Assembly (NCBI GenBank): GCA_964612455.1
Contig: CAZTCB010000008.1
Span: 1 to 42,905 of the forward strand
DNA: 42,905 bases
Reading direction: 5' to 3'
Source of the DNA: SFEB01 sp964612455
GTDB lineage: Bacteria > Bacillota > Clostridia > Christensenellales > CAG-314
Shown: one piece after another, positions 21,542 through 30,178 of the stretch
How the letters are laid out: each line of letters opens with the position of its first letter
Position numbering within the stretch: the stretch's first letter is position 1
Notes under the pieces: generated by a model
What the model saw: only the letters and a program-made list of their open reading frames with translations
The model's database searches: none
What the model was told of the DNA's origin: nothing
Program-made: the position numbers and the translations under genes

Positions 21542-22216
21542 ATGGGACAGAAAGTTAATCCTCATGGTATGAGAGTTGGTATCAATGCCGGCTGGGAAGC
21601 CACTTGGTACGCGGACAAAAAAGACTTCGCCGCTTTTATCAAAGAAGACGACGTTGTCAGAAAGTATATTAAAAAGACCTATTATGCCTCGGCGATCAGC
21701 AAAATCAGCTTTGAGAGAAGCGAAGGCAAATTGATCGTCAACGTCTTTACCGGTCGCCCCGGCACGCTTATCGGCAAGCAGGGCGCGGGTATCGAAGAGA
21801 TGAAGAAAAACGTCCAGAAGTTGATTGGCGACAAACAACTCGTCATCAACATTATGGAAGTTAAAAACCCCGACGCGGACGCTCAGTTGGTCGCCGAAAA
21901 CATCGCGGCTCAGCTCGAAAAGCGTATATCTTTCCGTCGTGCGATGCGCCAATGCATGCAAAGAGCCATGCGTTCGGGCGCCAAGGGTATAAAGACGATG
22001 GTCAGCGGCAGACTCGACGGTGCGGAAATCGCGCGCAGAGAGCAGTATCACGAGGGGAGCATTCCTCTTCATACGCTCCGTGCGGACATCGACTACGGCT
22101 ATGCCATTGCTAACACCACCTACGGCGTAATCGGCGTCAAGACATGGATCTACAAGGGCGAAATCCTCGCGAGAGCCAAGAAAAAGGAAGGAGGTAAAGC
22201 CAATGTTAATGCCTAA
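21542..22216 (+). CDS. rpsC: 30S ribosomal protein S3
   Basis: 224 residues. It starts MGQKVNPHGMRVGI and has a KH domain with RPGTLIGKQGAGIEEMK and a C-terminal domain with RGEILARAKK-type ending. S3 guards the mRNA entry of the 30S head. Its end overlaps rplP by 14 bases. Confidence 0.97.
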   Translation: MGQKVNPHGMRVGINAGWEATWYADKKDFAAFIKEDDVVRKYIKKTYYASAISKISFERSEGKLIVNVFTGRPGTLIGKQGAGIEEMKKNVQKLIGDKQLVINIMEVKNPDADAQLVAENIAAQLEKRISFRRAMRQCMQRAMRSGAKGIKTMVSGRLDGAEIARREQYHEGSIPLHTLRADIDYGYAIANTTYGVIGVKTWIYKGEILARAKKKEGGKANVNA

Positions 22217-22637
22217 AAGAGTACTTCATCGCCGTCAATTTCGCGGGAGAATGAAGGGTGCCGCTCACAAAGGTACGACTATTGCCTACGGCGAGTACGG
22301 ACTGGTGGCGGAAGAATGCGGTTGGATTAAGAGCAACCAGATAGAAGCGGCTCGTGTCGCAATGACAAGATTTATCAAGCGTGGCGGTAAAGTGTGGGTA
22401 AATATATTCCCCCACAAACCCGTTACTAAAAAACCCGCCGAAACCCGCATGGGTAGCGGTAAGGGTAGTCCCGAGTACTGGGTAGCGGTCGTAAAGCCGG
22501 GCAGAGTGATGTTTGAGATGGCTGGTATCAGCGAAGATCAGGCAAGAGAAGCTCTCCGCCTCGCATCGCACAAGCTCCCCGTAAAGTGCAAGTTTGTCGC
22601 CAAGTCGGCAGAGGAGAAAGCAAATGAAAGCAAATAA
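22203..22637 (+). CDS. rplP: 50S ribosomal protein L16
   Basis: 144 residues starting MLMPKRVLHRRQFRGRMKG, the normal L16 start; a second ATG two codons later is less typical. The arginine region MTRFIKRGGKVWVNIFPHKPVT matches E. coli L16 Arg 81, a hydroxylation target there. AAGGAGG lies inside rpsC, so the overlapping genes are coupled. Confidence 0.96.
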   Translation: MLMPKRVLHRRQFRGRMKGAAHKGTTIAYGEYGLVAEECGWIKSNQIEAARVAMTRFIKRGGKVWVNIFPHKPVTKKPAETRMGSGKGSPEYWVAVVKPGRVMFEMAGISEDQAREALRLASHKLPVKCKFVAKSAEEKANESK

Positions 22638-22824
22638 AGTGCATGAAATGTCCGATGAAGAGTTGGTCGCCAAGTTGGAAGAACTCAAAAAAGAGTTGTT
22701 CAACCTCAGACTCAACCATGCCACCGGTCAGTTGACCAACCCTCTCGCTCTCAACAATTGCAAAAAAGACATTGCAAGAGTAATGACTGTTTTGCGTGAA
22801 AGGCAACTTGCCAAAAAGGCGTAA
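22624..22824 (+). CDS. rpmC: 50S ribosomal protein L29
   Basis: 66 residues, a two-helix hairpin: MKANKVHEMSDEELVAKLEELKKELFNLRLNHATGQL then KKDIARVMTVLRERQ. The ATG at 22624 overlaps rplP by 14 bases and is preceded by GAGGAG; the open frame upstream has no family similarity. Confidence 0.95.
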   Translation: MKANKVHEMSDEELVAKLEELKKELFNLRLNHATGQLTNPLALNNCKKDIARVMTVLRERQLAKKA

Positions 22825-22838
22825 AGGAGGGCTGATTT

Positions 22839-23093
22839 ATGGAAAGAAATGAAAGAAAACAGAGAGTAGGTACCGTTGTTTCCGACAAAATGGACAAGAC
22901 CATAGTCGTAGCCGTTATCGAAAAATTTAAACATCCGTTGTACAAAAAGACAGTCAGCAAGACCAAGACCTTTAAGGCGCACGACGAAAACAATCAGTGC
23001 CGCGAAGGCGATACCGTCTTGATTGAAGAAACCCGTAAGCTCAGCAAGGACAAAAACTGGCGTCTCGTTGAGATTATCGAAAAGGCAAAGTAA
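22839..23093 (+). CDS. rpsQ: 30S ribosomal protein S17
   Basis: 84 residues, OB-fold. Typical parts are RKQRVGTVVSDKMDKTIVVAVI, FKHPLYKKTVSKTKTFKAHDE and GDTVLIEETRKLSKDKNWRLVEI. AAAGGAGG precedes the ATG. Confidence 0.97.
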   Translation: MERNERKQRVGTVVSDKMDKTIVVAVIEKFKHPLYKKTVSKTKTFKAHDENNQCREGDTVLIEETRKLSKDKNWRLVEIIEKAK

Positions 23094-23105
23094 GGAGGAG
23101 GACTT

Positions 23106-23474
23106 ATGATACAACCGTTTACGAGATTGAAAGCAGCCGACAACAGCGGTGCTAAAGAAATAATGTGTATCAAAGTGCTCGGCGGATCCAAGCGCAGATA
23201 CGGCAACATCGGCGACGTTATCGTTGCCAGCGTCAAGAGCGCCAACCCCGGCGGAGTCGTAAAGAAGGGCGAGGTCGTAAAGGCGGTTATCGTTCGCACC
23301 GCATTCGGTGTCAACCGCAAAGACGGCACTCACATCAGGTTTGACGACAACGCGGCTGTCATCATCGATAAAGATAAGCAGCCCAAGGGCACCCGTATCT
23401 TTGGACCGGTGGCGAGAGAGTTGAGAGAAAAGGACTACATGAAAATCGTGTCACTTGCTCCGGAAGTGCTTTAA
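23106..23474 (+). CDS. rplN: 50S ribosomal protein L14
   Basis: 122 residues, exactly the family length. Signature stretches are MIQPFTRLKAADNSGAKEIMCI at the start and the region RKDGTHIRFDDNAAVII. It contributes to intersubunit bridges. AAGGAGGAG precedes the ATG. Confidence 0.97.
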   Translation: MIQPFTRLKAADNSGAKEIMCIKVLGGSKRRYGNIGDVIVASVKSANPGGVVKKGEVVKAVIVRTAFGVNRKDGTHIRFDDNAAVIIDKDKQPKGTRIFGPVARELREKDYMKIVSLAPEVL

Positions 23475-23488
23475 TAGGAGATACAGAT

Positions 23489-23923
23489 ATGAGTTTGAAT
23501 ATTAGAAAAGACGATATAGTCGAAATCATTGTCGGTAACGAGAGCAACAAGGGCAAGCGCGGCAAGGTTACGCATGTCGACGTAGAAAAACAAAAGGTAG
23601 TTGTTCAAGGTCTCAACGTCGTTAAGTGTCACAAGCGTGCCAAAAACGCTCAGACGCCCGGCGGTATCTTTGAACAGCCCCGCATGATAGACGTCAGCAA
23701 CGTAGTGCTCGTATGTCCCTCTTGCGACAAGACTACCAAGGTGAAAAAGACGGCGGTAGAGGGCAAAGACGGTAAAGTGAAGTACGTTCGCACTTGCCGG
23801 CATTGCAACGCCGTCATCGAGGCGAAAGCCGCAAAAGCCGCCAAGAAAAAGGCGACGAAAAAAACCACTAAAAAGGCTAAGAGCGACGCTACGGTAGAGA
23901 GTACCGAAAACGTCGAACAATAA
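23489..23923 (+). CDS. rplX: 50S ribosomal protein L24 with zinc knuckles and a Lys/Ala-rich tail
   Basis: 144 residues, about 40 longer than the common L24. A KOW motif near residues 5-32 (DDIVEIIVGNESNKGKRGKV) is followed by a zinc-ribbon-like pair CPSC and CRHC (near 75-110). The tail from about 113 is Lys/Ala/Thr-rich (KAAKAAKKKATKKTTKKAKS) and ends acidic (ESTENVEQ). L24 starts 50S assembly. The tail probably binds rRNA or is disordered. TAGGAG precedes the ATG. Confidence 0.95.
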   Translation: MSLNIRKDDIVEIIVGNESNKGKRGKVTHVDVEKQKVVVQGLNVVKCHKRAKNAQTPGGIFEQPRMIDVSNVVLVCPSCDKTTKVKKTAVEGKDGKVKYVRTCRHCNAVIEAKAAKAAKKKATKKTTKKAKSDATVESTENVEQ

Positions 23924-23935
23924 GGAGGCTGAAAA

Positions 23936-24526
23936 ATGGCTGATAAGGCTAAGAAAGCCGTTTCGACGGAAAAAGCGCCGAAAACGGAAAACAGAATGAG
24001 AGTGCGTTACAACCAAGAGGTTGTACCTTATCTCTTCAAACATTTTAACTACAAAAACATCAATCAGGTCCCCAGACTCGAGAAGATAGTCATCAACGCA
24101 GGTCTCGGAGACGTAAAAGACAACGCAAAGAGTTTTCAGATTGCAGTGGACGAGATTAAGGCCATCTCCGGACAACGTCCCGTCATCACCAAGGCGAGAA
24201 AGTCCGTCGCTAACTTTAAAGTGAGAGAAGGACAAAACATCGGCTGCAAGGTCACGCTCCGTTCGACGAGAATGTATGAGTTTATGGATAAACTCATCGC
24301 GGTAGCATTGCCGAGAGTCAGAGACTTTCGCGGCGTGCCCGGCAATTCTTTTGACGGCAGGGGCAATTACACACTCGGTATGAAAGAGCAACTTATTTTC
24401 CCCGAAATCGTTTACGATCAAGTCGAAAAGACGAGAGGATTTGACGTCACTTTCGTTACCACGGCAAAAACGGACGAAGAGGCGAAAGAGCTTTTGAAAC
24501 AATTGGGTATGCCCTTTAAGGCTTAA
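23936..24526 (+). CDS. rplE: 50S ribosomal protein L5
   Basis: 196 residues. The family core begins at NRMRVRYNQEVVPYLFKHFNYKNINQVPRLEKIVIN and includes FRGVPGNSFDGRGNYTLGMKEQLIFPEI. About 18 extra Lys/Ala-rich residues precede it. AAGGAGG before the ATG at 23936 supports the long form. L5 binds 5S rRNA. Confidence 0.96.
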   Translation: MADKAKKAVSTEKAPKTENRMRVRYNQEVVPYLFKHFNYKNINQVPRLEKIVINAGLGDVKDNAKSFQIAVDEIKAISGQRPVITKARKSVANFKVREGQNIGCKVTLRSTRMYEFMDKLIAVALPRVRDFRGVPGNSFDGRGNYTLGMKEQLIFPEIVYDQVEKTRGFDVTFVTTAKTDEEAKELLKQLGMPFKA

Positions 24527-24536
24527 GGAGTACGAT

Positions 24537-24722
24537 ATGGCAAAGAAATCTTTGATTAACAAACAACAAAAACCCGCAAAGTTCTCAACGCGCGCATACA
24601 CCCGTTGTTCTATTTGCGGCAGACCCCACGCTGTTTTACGCAAGTACGGCATGTGCAGAATCTGCTTTAGGGAAAAAGCCTACAAGGGCGAGATCCCAGG
24701 CGTAAAGAAAGCAAGTTGGTAA
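24537..24722 (+). CDS. rpsZ: 30S ribosomal protein S14, zinc-binding type Z
   Basis: 61 residues, the short type Z form with CSICGRPH and CRICFRE, four Cys ligands for Zn2+. This is the zinc-dependent (C+) version. AAGGAG precedes the ATG. Usually named rpsN or rpsZ. Confidence 0.97.
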   Translation: MAKKSLINKQQKPAKFSTRAYTRCSICGRPHAVLRKYGMCRICFREKAYKGEIPGVKKASW

Positions 24723-24741
24723 GGGTAGGAGGAAAAATATT

Positions 24742-25137
24742 ATGGTAGTTACAGATCCTATCGCGGATATGCTGACAAGAATTCGTAACGCTATCGTCGC
24801 CAAGCACGAGGACGTAGTCGTCCCCGCGTCAAAGGTAAAGAAGGCAATCGCTCAGATTTTGCTCGACGAAGGTTACGTATCTAATGTCGAAGTTTTGGAA
24901 GATCCCATTCAAGACAATTTAAAGATAACGCTTAAATACAGCAAAGACGGTCGCGTCGTAAACGGACTTAAGCGTATCAGCAAGCCCGGTCTGAGGGTTT
25001 ACGCCAAGAGCGCTGAGTTGCCCAAGGTACTCAACGGTTTAGGCATAGCGATCATCAGCACTTCTAAGGGTATCATGACCGATAAAAAGGCAAGAGAGCT
25101 CAATCTCGGCGGCGAAGTAGTCGCTTTCGTATGGTAA
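24742..25137 (+). CDS. rpsH: 30S ribosomal protein S8
   Basis: 131 residues, standard. It starts VVTDPIADMLTRIRNA and ends STSKGIMTDKKARELNLGGEVVAFVW. S8 binds central-domain 16S rRNA and, in enteric bacteria, represses the spc operon. No such site is recognised here. AGGAGG precedes the ATG. Confidence 0.97.
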   Translation: MVVTDPIADMLTRIRNAIVAKHEDVVVPASKVKKAIAQILLDEGYVSNVEVLEDPIQDNLKITLKYSKDGRVVNGLKRISKPGLRVYAKSAELPKVLNGLGIAIISTSKGIMTDKKARELNLGGEVVAFVW

Positions 25138-25150
25138 GGAGGGTAAGATA

Positions 25151-25690
25151 ATGTCAAGAATAGGCAAGGAACCAATTACCATCCCCGCGGGAGTAGAAGT
25201 AAAGCTCGATGGTACGATTATTACCGTCAAGGGACCTAAGGGAACGTTGACGAGAGATATCGGCAGCGAGATTAAGTGCGATATACAAGGCAACGTCATT
25301 CACTTTACGCGTGACAACGACCAAAAAGAAGTACGTAGCAAGCACGGCTTGTACAGAGCTTTGGTCAACAATATGGTCAAAGGCGTGACTGAGGGTTTTG
25401 CAAAGTCATTGATTATCAACGGCGTCGGTTATAAATGCAGCACGACCGGCACCAAACTGACTCTCAATATCGGATATTCTCACCCGATTGAAGTAGAAGC
25501 ACCCGCCGGCATCACTTTTGAGTGCCCCGCCGCGACGGAAATCGTCGTTAAGGGTATCGACAAAGAGTTGGTCGGTCAGACGGCTGCCGATATCAAGGCA
25601 ACCAGAGAAGTCGAGCCTTACCACGGCTACGGCGTCAGATACAAGACGGACGTCGTTGTTTTGAAGGAAGGCAAGAAAGCCGGTAAATAA
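25151..25690 (+). CDS. rplF: 50S ribosomal protein L6
   Basis: 179 residues, standard. It starts SRIGKEPITIPAGVEVKLDG and ends EPYHGYGVRYKTDVVVLKEGKKAGK, close to the usual KPEPYKGKGIRY signature. Two similar domains are visible. AAGGAGGG precedes the ATG. Confidence 0.97.
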   Translation: MSRIGKEPITIPAGVEVKLDGTIITVKGPKGTLTRDIGSEIKCDIQGNVIHFTRDNDQKEVRSKHGLYRALVNNMVKGVTEGFAKSLIINGVGYKCSTTGTKLTLNIGYSHPIEVEAPAGITFECPAATEIVVKGIDKELVGQTAADIKATREVEPYHGYGVRYKTDVVVLKEGKKAGK

Positions 25691-25701
25691 GGAGTAGCAG
25701 A

Positions 25702-26064
25702 ATGATTACTAAAATTGATAAAAACGCGGATAGAAAAATCCGCCATGCAAGAGTGCGCAAACACGTGAGCGGTACGGAACTCAAACCCAGACTCTGTGTT
25801 TATCGCAGCACTAAGTATATCTATGCTCAGATTATCGACGACGTCGCGGGCAAGACCTTGGTCAGCGCTTCTTCTTTGGCTATGGCTAAAGAGCTTGAAG
25901 GCAAGACCAAGAGAGAAGCAAGCAAAGAGGTCGGCATTGCAGTTGCTAAAAAGGCAGTAGAAGCGGGTATATCCGAAGTCGTATTTGACAGAGGCGGATA
26001 TATCTATACGGGCAGAGTTGCTTCTCTCGCGGAAGGCGCAAGAGAAGGCGGATTGAAATTCTAA
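25702..26064 (+). CDS. rplR: 50S ribosomal protein L18
   Basis: 120 residues, standard. Features are RKIRHARVRKHVSGT, RPRLCV-like KPRLCVYRSTKYIYAQIIDD and the end FDRGGYIYTGRVASLAEGAREGGLKF. It binds 5S rRNA with L5. AAGGAG precedes the ATG. Confidence 0.97.
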   Translation: MITKIDKNADRKIRHARVRKHVSGTELKPRLCVYRSTKYIYAQIIDDVAGKTLVSASSLAMAKELEGKTKREASKEVGIAVAKKAVEAGISEVVFDRGGYIYTGRVASLAEGAREGGLKF

Positions 26065-26074
26065 GGAGCGGATT

Positions 26075-26707
26075 ATGAACGAAGAAGTTATGAATACTAC
26101 CGAAGCGGAAGTTGTAGAACAACCTGAAGTTTCCGCAGAGCAACAAAATTCCGACAAAAAGAGGGATTTCAATCGTGACGGCAAACGCCGCGACGGCAAA
26201 CGTCCTTTTAACAAAAACAAACGAGCGGAAGAAGACGACGGTCTCATTAAAAAGACCGTGTCCATCAACAGAGTATCCAAGACCGTCAAGGGCGGCAGAA
26301 CGATGCGTTTTGCTGCGTTGGTAGTCGTGGGCGACGGTAAAGGCAGATGCGGCGTAGGCATGGGCAAAGCGGCGGAAGTTCCTCAAGCCGTAGAAAAAGC
26401 TCAACAACAAGCCAAGCGCAACATGGTCAACGTTTCTCTTTGCGGCACGACCATTCCTCACGAGACGTACGGTGTATTCGGTAAAGGCAAGGTACTGCTT
26501 TTGCCGGCACAGGAAGGTACCGGTGTTATTGCCGGCGGTCCCGTCCGTAGCGTACTCGAGGTGGCGGGCGTCAAGGATATTCGTACCAAGAGTTATGGCT
26601 CCAACAACCCTATCAACTGCGTAAAAGCAACCTTTAACGGACTCGTCAGTCTGCGCTCGGCAGAGCAAGTTGCGAAACTCCGCGGCAAGACGGTTGAAGA
26701 GTTATAA
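26075..26707 (+). CDS. rpsE: 30S ribosomal protein S5 with an N-terminal extension
   Basis: 210 residues, about 40 more than the common S5. The first 30 residues are acidic (NEEVMNTTEAEVVEQPEVSAEQ), then a basic stretch (KKRDFNRDGKRRDGKRPFNKNKR), and then the family core LIKKTVSINRVSKTVKGGRTMRFAALVVVGDGKGR. AAGGAG precedes the ATG at 26075. S5 is involved in decoding accuracy. Confidence 0.96.
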   Translation: MNEEVMNTTEAEVVEQPEVSAEQQNSDKKRDFNRDGKRRDGKRPFNKNKRAEEDDGLIKKTVSINRVSKTVKGGRTMRFAALVVVGDGKGRCGVGMGKAAEVPQAVEKAQQQAKRNMVNVSLCGTTIPHETYGVFGKGKVLLLPAQEGTGVIAGGPVRSVLEVAGVKDIRTKSYGSNNPINCVKATFNGLVSLRSAEQVAKLRGKTVEEL

Positions 26708-26718
26708 GGGAGGATAGT

Positions 26719-26997
26719 ATGACAAGAGAAATGAACGGCCACGTCGTTAAAGAAGCGAAAGCTCCTCTCTACAACCAAAAGGTTGAGAAAGGTTTTCGTC
26801 CTTACGAGTTAGGCGATAAAAAAATCAAAGTGACTTTGGTAAAGAGTCCGATTGCGTGTCTTAAAGACCAACAACAGACGGTCAAGGCGTTGGGACTCAC
26901 CAAAATCCGTTCTTTTAAAATCCACAATGACAACGCGGCGATTCGCGGGATGATTTTTAAAGTCAAGCACCTCGTCGAGGTTGAAGAAGTGGAGTAG
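26719..26997 (+). CDS. rpmD: 50S ribosomal protein L30 with an N-terminal extension
   Basis: 92 residues where about 60 is normal. The L30 core begins near residue 35 (KKIKVTLVKSPIACLKDQQQTVKALGLTKI) and runs to the end. The first 34 residues (MTREMNGHVVKEAKAPLYNQ and on) are unrelated to L30 as I know it. GGGAGG lies at normal spacing before the ATG at 26719, and no good start is seen next to the core, so the extension appears real. Confidence 0.92.
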   Translation: MTREMNGHVVKEAKAPLYNQKVEKGFRPYELGDKKIKVTLVKSPIACLKDQQQTVKALGLTKIRSFKIHNDNAAIRGMIFKVKHLVEVEEVE

Positions 26998-27009
26998 GAG
27001 GCAAGAGAA

Positions 27010-27456
27010 ATGAGAATTCATGAACTTTCTCCCGCTGAAGGTAGTACGACCGCTCCCAAGAGATTGGGCAGAGGTATCGGCAGCGGTTTGGGCAAAACAA
27101 GCGGTAAAGGCCACAAAGGTCAGTGGGCTCGTAGCGGCGGCGGCGTTCGTCCCGGTTTCGAGGGCGGCACGATGCCTTTGACTCGTCGTTTACCAAAGCG
27201 CGGTTTTTACAACAAGTTTGAAAAAACCTACACGATCATCAATATTTCATTGTTGGAAAAATTTGACAACGGTGCAACTGTCACTCCGGAATTGTTGCTT
27301 GACATGGGTATGATCAAGGACAAGGGCAATGTCGGTCTTAAAGTATTGGCTGACGGTCAACTGACAAAATCTTTGACGGTTTACGCTCACAAGTTTTCCG
27401 CTGGCGCTAAGCAAGCGATAGAGAGCGCAGGCGGCAAAGCCGAGGTAATCGAATAA
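27010..27456 (+). CDS. rplO: 50S ribosomal protein L15
   Basis: 148 residues, standard. It starts MRIHELSPAEGSTTAPKRLGRGIGSGLGKTSGKGHKGQ and has the Gly/Arg-rich arm that threads into 23S rRNA. TAGGAGG precedes the ATG. The stop overlaps secY by one base. Confidence 0.97.
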   Translation: MRIHELSPAEGSTTAPKRLGRGIGSGLGKTSGKGHKGQWARSGGGVRPGFEGGTMPLTRRLPKRGFYNKFEKTYTIINISLLEKFDNGATVTPELLLDMGMIKDKGNVGLKVLADGQLTKSLTVYAHKFSAGAKQAIESAGGKAEVIE

Positions 27457-28784
27457 TGATTGAAACCATAAAAAATGCCTTTAAAATTAAGGAAATCCGC
27501 AGAAAGATCTTTATGACCATTCTGTTGGTGCTTATCTACAGGATAGGTTGCTACATTCCCATTCCGGGTATCGACCGCGCGGTTTTTTCGTCAACGGTCG
27601 AGGGCAATGACTTTTTCAGCATTATGAGCGCCATCACGGGCGGCGCGCTGAGTCAAGGTACTTTATTGGCATTGGGTATTTCTCCGTATATCAACGCGCA
27701 GATTATCATGCAGTTGCTGACGGTGGCTATCCCTGGTTTGGAGAGAATTTCTAAAGAAGGCGAAGAAGGCAGAAAGAAAATCGGCAGAATTACGAGATGG
27801 GTGACGTTGGGTATCGCCATCATCAACGCGGTCGGTATTTTATTTGCCTTTGACGCGTCAAGCTGTTTTAACACCACGATGTTCGGTCAGGACCTCGTTC
27901 TCCCCGTATGGGTGCTGTTTGTCATGGTTACCGTTATTTTGGTTGCCGGCAGTATGCTTACGATGTGGATTGGCGAGCGCATTACCGAATACGGTGTCAG
28001 CAACGGCATTTCTATTTTGATTTTCGTCGGTATCGTGGCGTCCGGCGGACAAGCGATACTCAGCAATATCAGCAGTATCGTTTCCGACGGCTTTACCGAA
28101 GGCGGCGGCTGGAATCTCATGCTCTTTATCGCCATACTGTTGGTCGTATTTGCGTTTATCATTTGGGTTGACGGTGCGGAAAGAAAGCTTAAGGTTCAGT
28201 ATGCCAAACAGGTCAAAGGCAACAAAGTCTACGGCGGACAAGCGACCTACATACCCATCAAAATCAACGGCGGCGGCGTTTTGCCCCTCATCTTTGCGTT
28301 CTCTTTGTTAAGTTTCCCGCAGATGATACTCAGTTTCTTCGGTACGGGAGAGGATAGCGCATATATGTGGTGGACTCGCAATATGACCACCAGCGGCAAT
28401 TGGTGGGGCGTGGTACTTTATCTCGTCTTTATGACGGTGTGGATTTTCGTATTTGCGTTTTTCTATTCGCAAATTCAGTTTAATCCTACGGAAATCAGTA
28501 AAAACATTCAACAAAACGGCGGCTTTTTGCCGGGCATCAGACCGGGCAAGGCAACGAGCGATTATCTGGCGGGAACGATACTGCGCATTACTTTTTGGGG
28601 CGCTATCTTCCTCGCAATAATGGCTTTGCTCCCCTCCACGGTCTTTACGTTGGTAGGTAACAGCTCTTTGACAAACGCTTATTCCGCAACGGGATTGCTC
28701 ATCGTAGTATCCGTCGCGCTCGAGTTTGACAAAGCGTTGCAAAACCAGATTATGATGCGTCATTACAAGGGGTTCTTGAAATAA
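27456..28784 (+). CDS. secY: Protein translocase channel subunit SecY
   Basis: 442 residues, ten membrane helices, the pore of the Sec translocon for secreted and membrane proteins. Family stretches are IRRKIFMTILLVLIYRIGCYIPIPGID at the N-terminus, the plug region near residues 55-75 (MSAITGGALSQGTLLALGISPYINAQIIMQL), and GGFLPGIRPGKATSDYL in the C5 region. Overlap TAATG with rplO indicates coupling. Confidence 0.97.
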   Translation: MIETIKNAFKIKEIRRKIFMTILLVLIYRIGCYIPIPGIDRAVFSSTVEGNDFFSIMSAITGGALSQGTLLALGISPYINAQIIMQLLTVAIPGLERISKEGEEGRKKIGRITRWVTLGIAIINAVGILFAFDASSCFNTTMFGQDLVLPVWVLFVMVTVILVAGSMLTMWIGERITEYGVSNGISILIFVGIVASGGQAILSNISSIVSDGFTEGGGWNLMLFIAILLVVFAFIIWVDGAERKLKVQYAKQVKGNKVYGGQATYIPIKINGGGVLPLIFAFSLLSFPQMILSFFGTGEDSAYMWWTRNMTTSGNWWGVVLYLVFMTVWIFVFAFFYSQIQFNPTEISKNIQQNGGFLPGIRPGKATSDYLAGTILRITFWGAIFLAIMALLPSTVFTLVGNSSLTNAYSATGLLIVVSVALEFDKALQNQIMMRHYKGFLK

Positions 28785-28796
28785 GAACGTTAAATA

Positions 28797-29438
28797 ATGA
28801 AAAACGTTTTAAGGATTGTCATGGTGGGTGCGCCCGGTTCGGGTAAAGGCACTCAGGCGTCGAGATTGACGAAGGCTCTCGGCATACCGCATATCTCCAC
28901 GGGTGAGATACTCAGGGAGTATATTGCAGACGGGCACCCGCTTGGCAATAAAATTAAAGAATTTATCGATCGAGGCGCGTTGGTTCCCGATGATATGATT
29001 TTGGCGATAGTCGCCGATCGTATAGGAAGGGAGGATTGCGAGAGAGGATTTATCCTCGACGGCTTTCCTCGTGACATCGAGCAAGCCAACGCTCTCGAAA
29101 ACGTTTCGCAGGTGGATTGCGTAATCAATCTTGACGTCCCGGAGGAACGATTGATGGATCGTTTGACGGGAAGGCGTACTTGCAAGTCGTGCAATCATAT
29201 CAGTCACGTCAGCATAATCGGGGACAGCATGGTTTGTCCCGATTGCGGCGGAGAACTGACGGTGAGGGCGGACGACGTGCCGGAGACGGTACACAAGCGT
29301 CTCGAGGTGTACGAAAGGCAGACCAAGCCTATCATAGATTTTTACAGACAGCGCGGCAAGCTGATTGACGTAAACAGCGATCAGGCACCGGACGATGTTT
29401 TTTCAGACGTATCGGAGGCTTTGCGCAAGTTATGTTAA
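28797..29438 (+). CDS. adk: Adenylate kinase with zinc-type LID
   Basis: 213 residues. Adenylate kinase converts ATP + AMP to 2 ADP. P-loop GAPGSGKGTQ (12-21), AMP-binding STGEILRE, and FILDGFPRD are present. The LID has CKSC and CPDC, the four-Cys zinc-binding type. The site before ATG 28797 is weak (AAGAACG). The start MKNVLRIVMVGAPG is a few residues longer than usual, but no better start exists. Confidence 0.96.
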   Translation: MKNVLRIVMVGAPGSGKGTQASRLTKALGIPHISTGEILREYIADGHPLGNKIKEFIDRGALVPDDMILAIVADRIGREDCERGFILDGFPRDIEQANALENVSQVDCVINLDVPEERLMDRLTGRRTCKSCNHISHVSIIGDSMVCPDCGGELTVRADDVPETVHKRLEVYERQTKPIIDFYRQRGKLIDVNSDQAPDDVFSDVSEALRKLC

Positions 29439-30178
29439 ATGTAAAAACTGCGGAACAAATCAAACTTATCAGACAAGCGTGCAAAATTGTCGGCGACACA
29501 CTCAAGGTGGTCGAAGACAATATCCGCGTTGGTATGACTACGGCGCAACTCGATAAAGTGGCTTATGACTTTATCGTCAAATGCGGCGCGCGTCCCAACT
29601 TTTTGCACTATCACGGTTTTCCCGCAACGTCTTGTATCTCCATCGACGAAGAAGTCGTGCATGGTTTTCCGTCCAAAAACAGGTATATTGAGGAAGGTCA
29701 GATTGTTTCCGTTGATCTTGGCGCAACAATTCACGGGTACAACGGTGACGCCGCAAGAACCTTTTGTATCGGAGAGGTCAGTCATGCCAAGCGGCAGTTG
29801 GTCGACGTTACCAAAGAGTGCTTTTTTAAGGCGCTCAAGGTGGTGAAAGGCGGTGTGAGACTCGGGGATATCGGATTTGAAGTCAGCTCGCATGCCCACA
29901 AATACGGTTACGGCGTAGTGACGGAGTTGGTCGGACACGGTATAGGCAGTCAACTGCACGAGGACCCCAACATTCCCAACTACGGGCTGAAAGGCAGAGG
30001 TATCAGATTGCCGTCCAATATGACGATTTGTATCGAGCCGATGATTAATATGGGCACTCCAGAGGTTGTGTTTGCCTCCAACGGCTGGACGGCTTTGACG
30101 AAAGACGGTCAGCCATCCGCGCATTACGAAAACACCATCCTTATTACGGATGAGGGGGCGGAGGTATTGACGTTGTGA
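29432..30178 (+). CDS. map: Methionine aminopeptidase type I
   Basis: 248 residues. It removes initiator Met from new proteins. The pita-bread fold with two metals is shown by HYHGFPATSCISIDEEVVHGFP, SVDLGATIHGYNGDAART (two Asp ligands), GHGIGSQLHEDPNIPN (His) and ICIEPMIN (Glu), ending ENTILITDEGAEVLT. It overlaps adk by seven bases and shares its last bases with the next gene. Confidence 0.97.
   Translation: MLNVKTAEQIKLIRQACKIVGDTLKVVEDNIRVGMTTAQLDKVAYDFIVKCGARPNFLHYHGFPATSCISIDEEVVHGFPSKNRYIEEGQIVSVDLGATIHGYNGDAARTFCIGEVSHAKRQLVDVTKECFFKALKVVKGGVRLGDIGFEVSSHAHKYGYGVVTELVGHGIGSQLHEDPNIPNYGLKGRGIRLPSNMTICIEPMINMGTPEVVFASNGWTALTKDGQPSAHYENTILITDEGAEVLTL

Noticed and set aside
23471..24652. 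393-residue minus-strand open frame over rplX, rplE and rpsZ
   Set aside because: Entirely opposite conserved genes; Phe/Leu/Arg-rich shadow translation.
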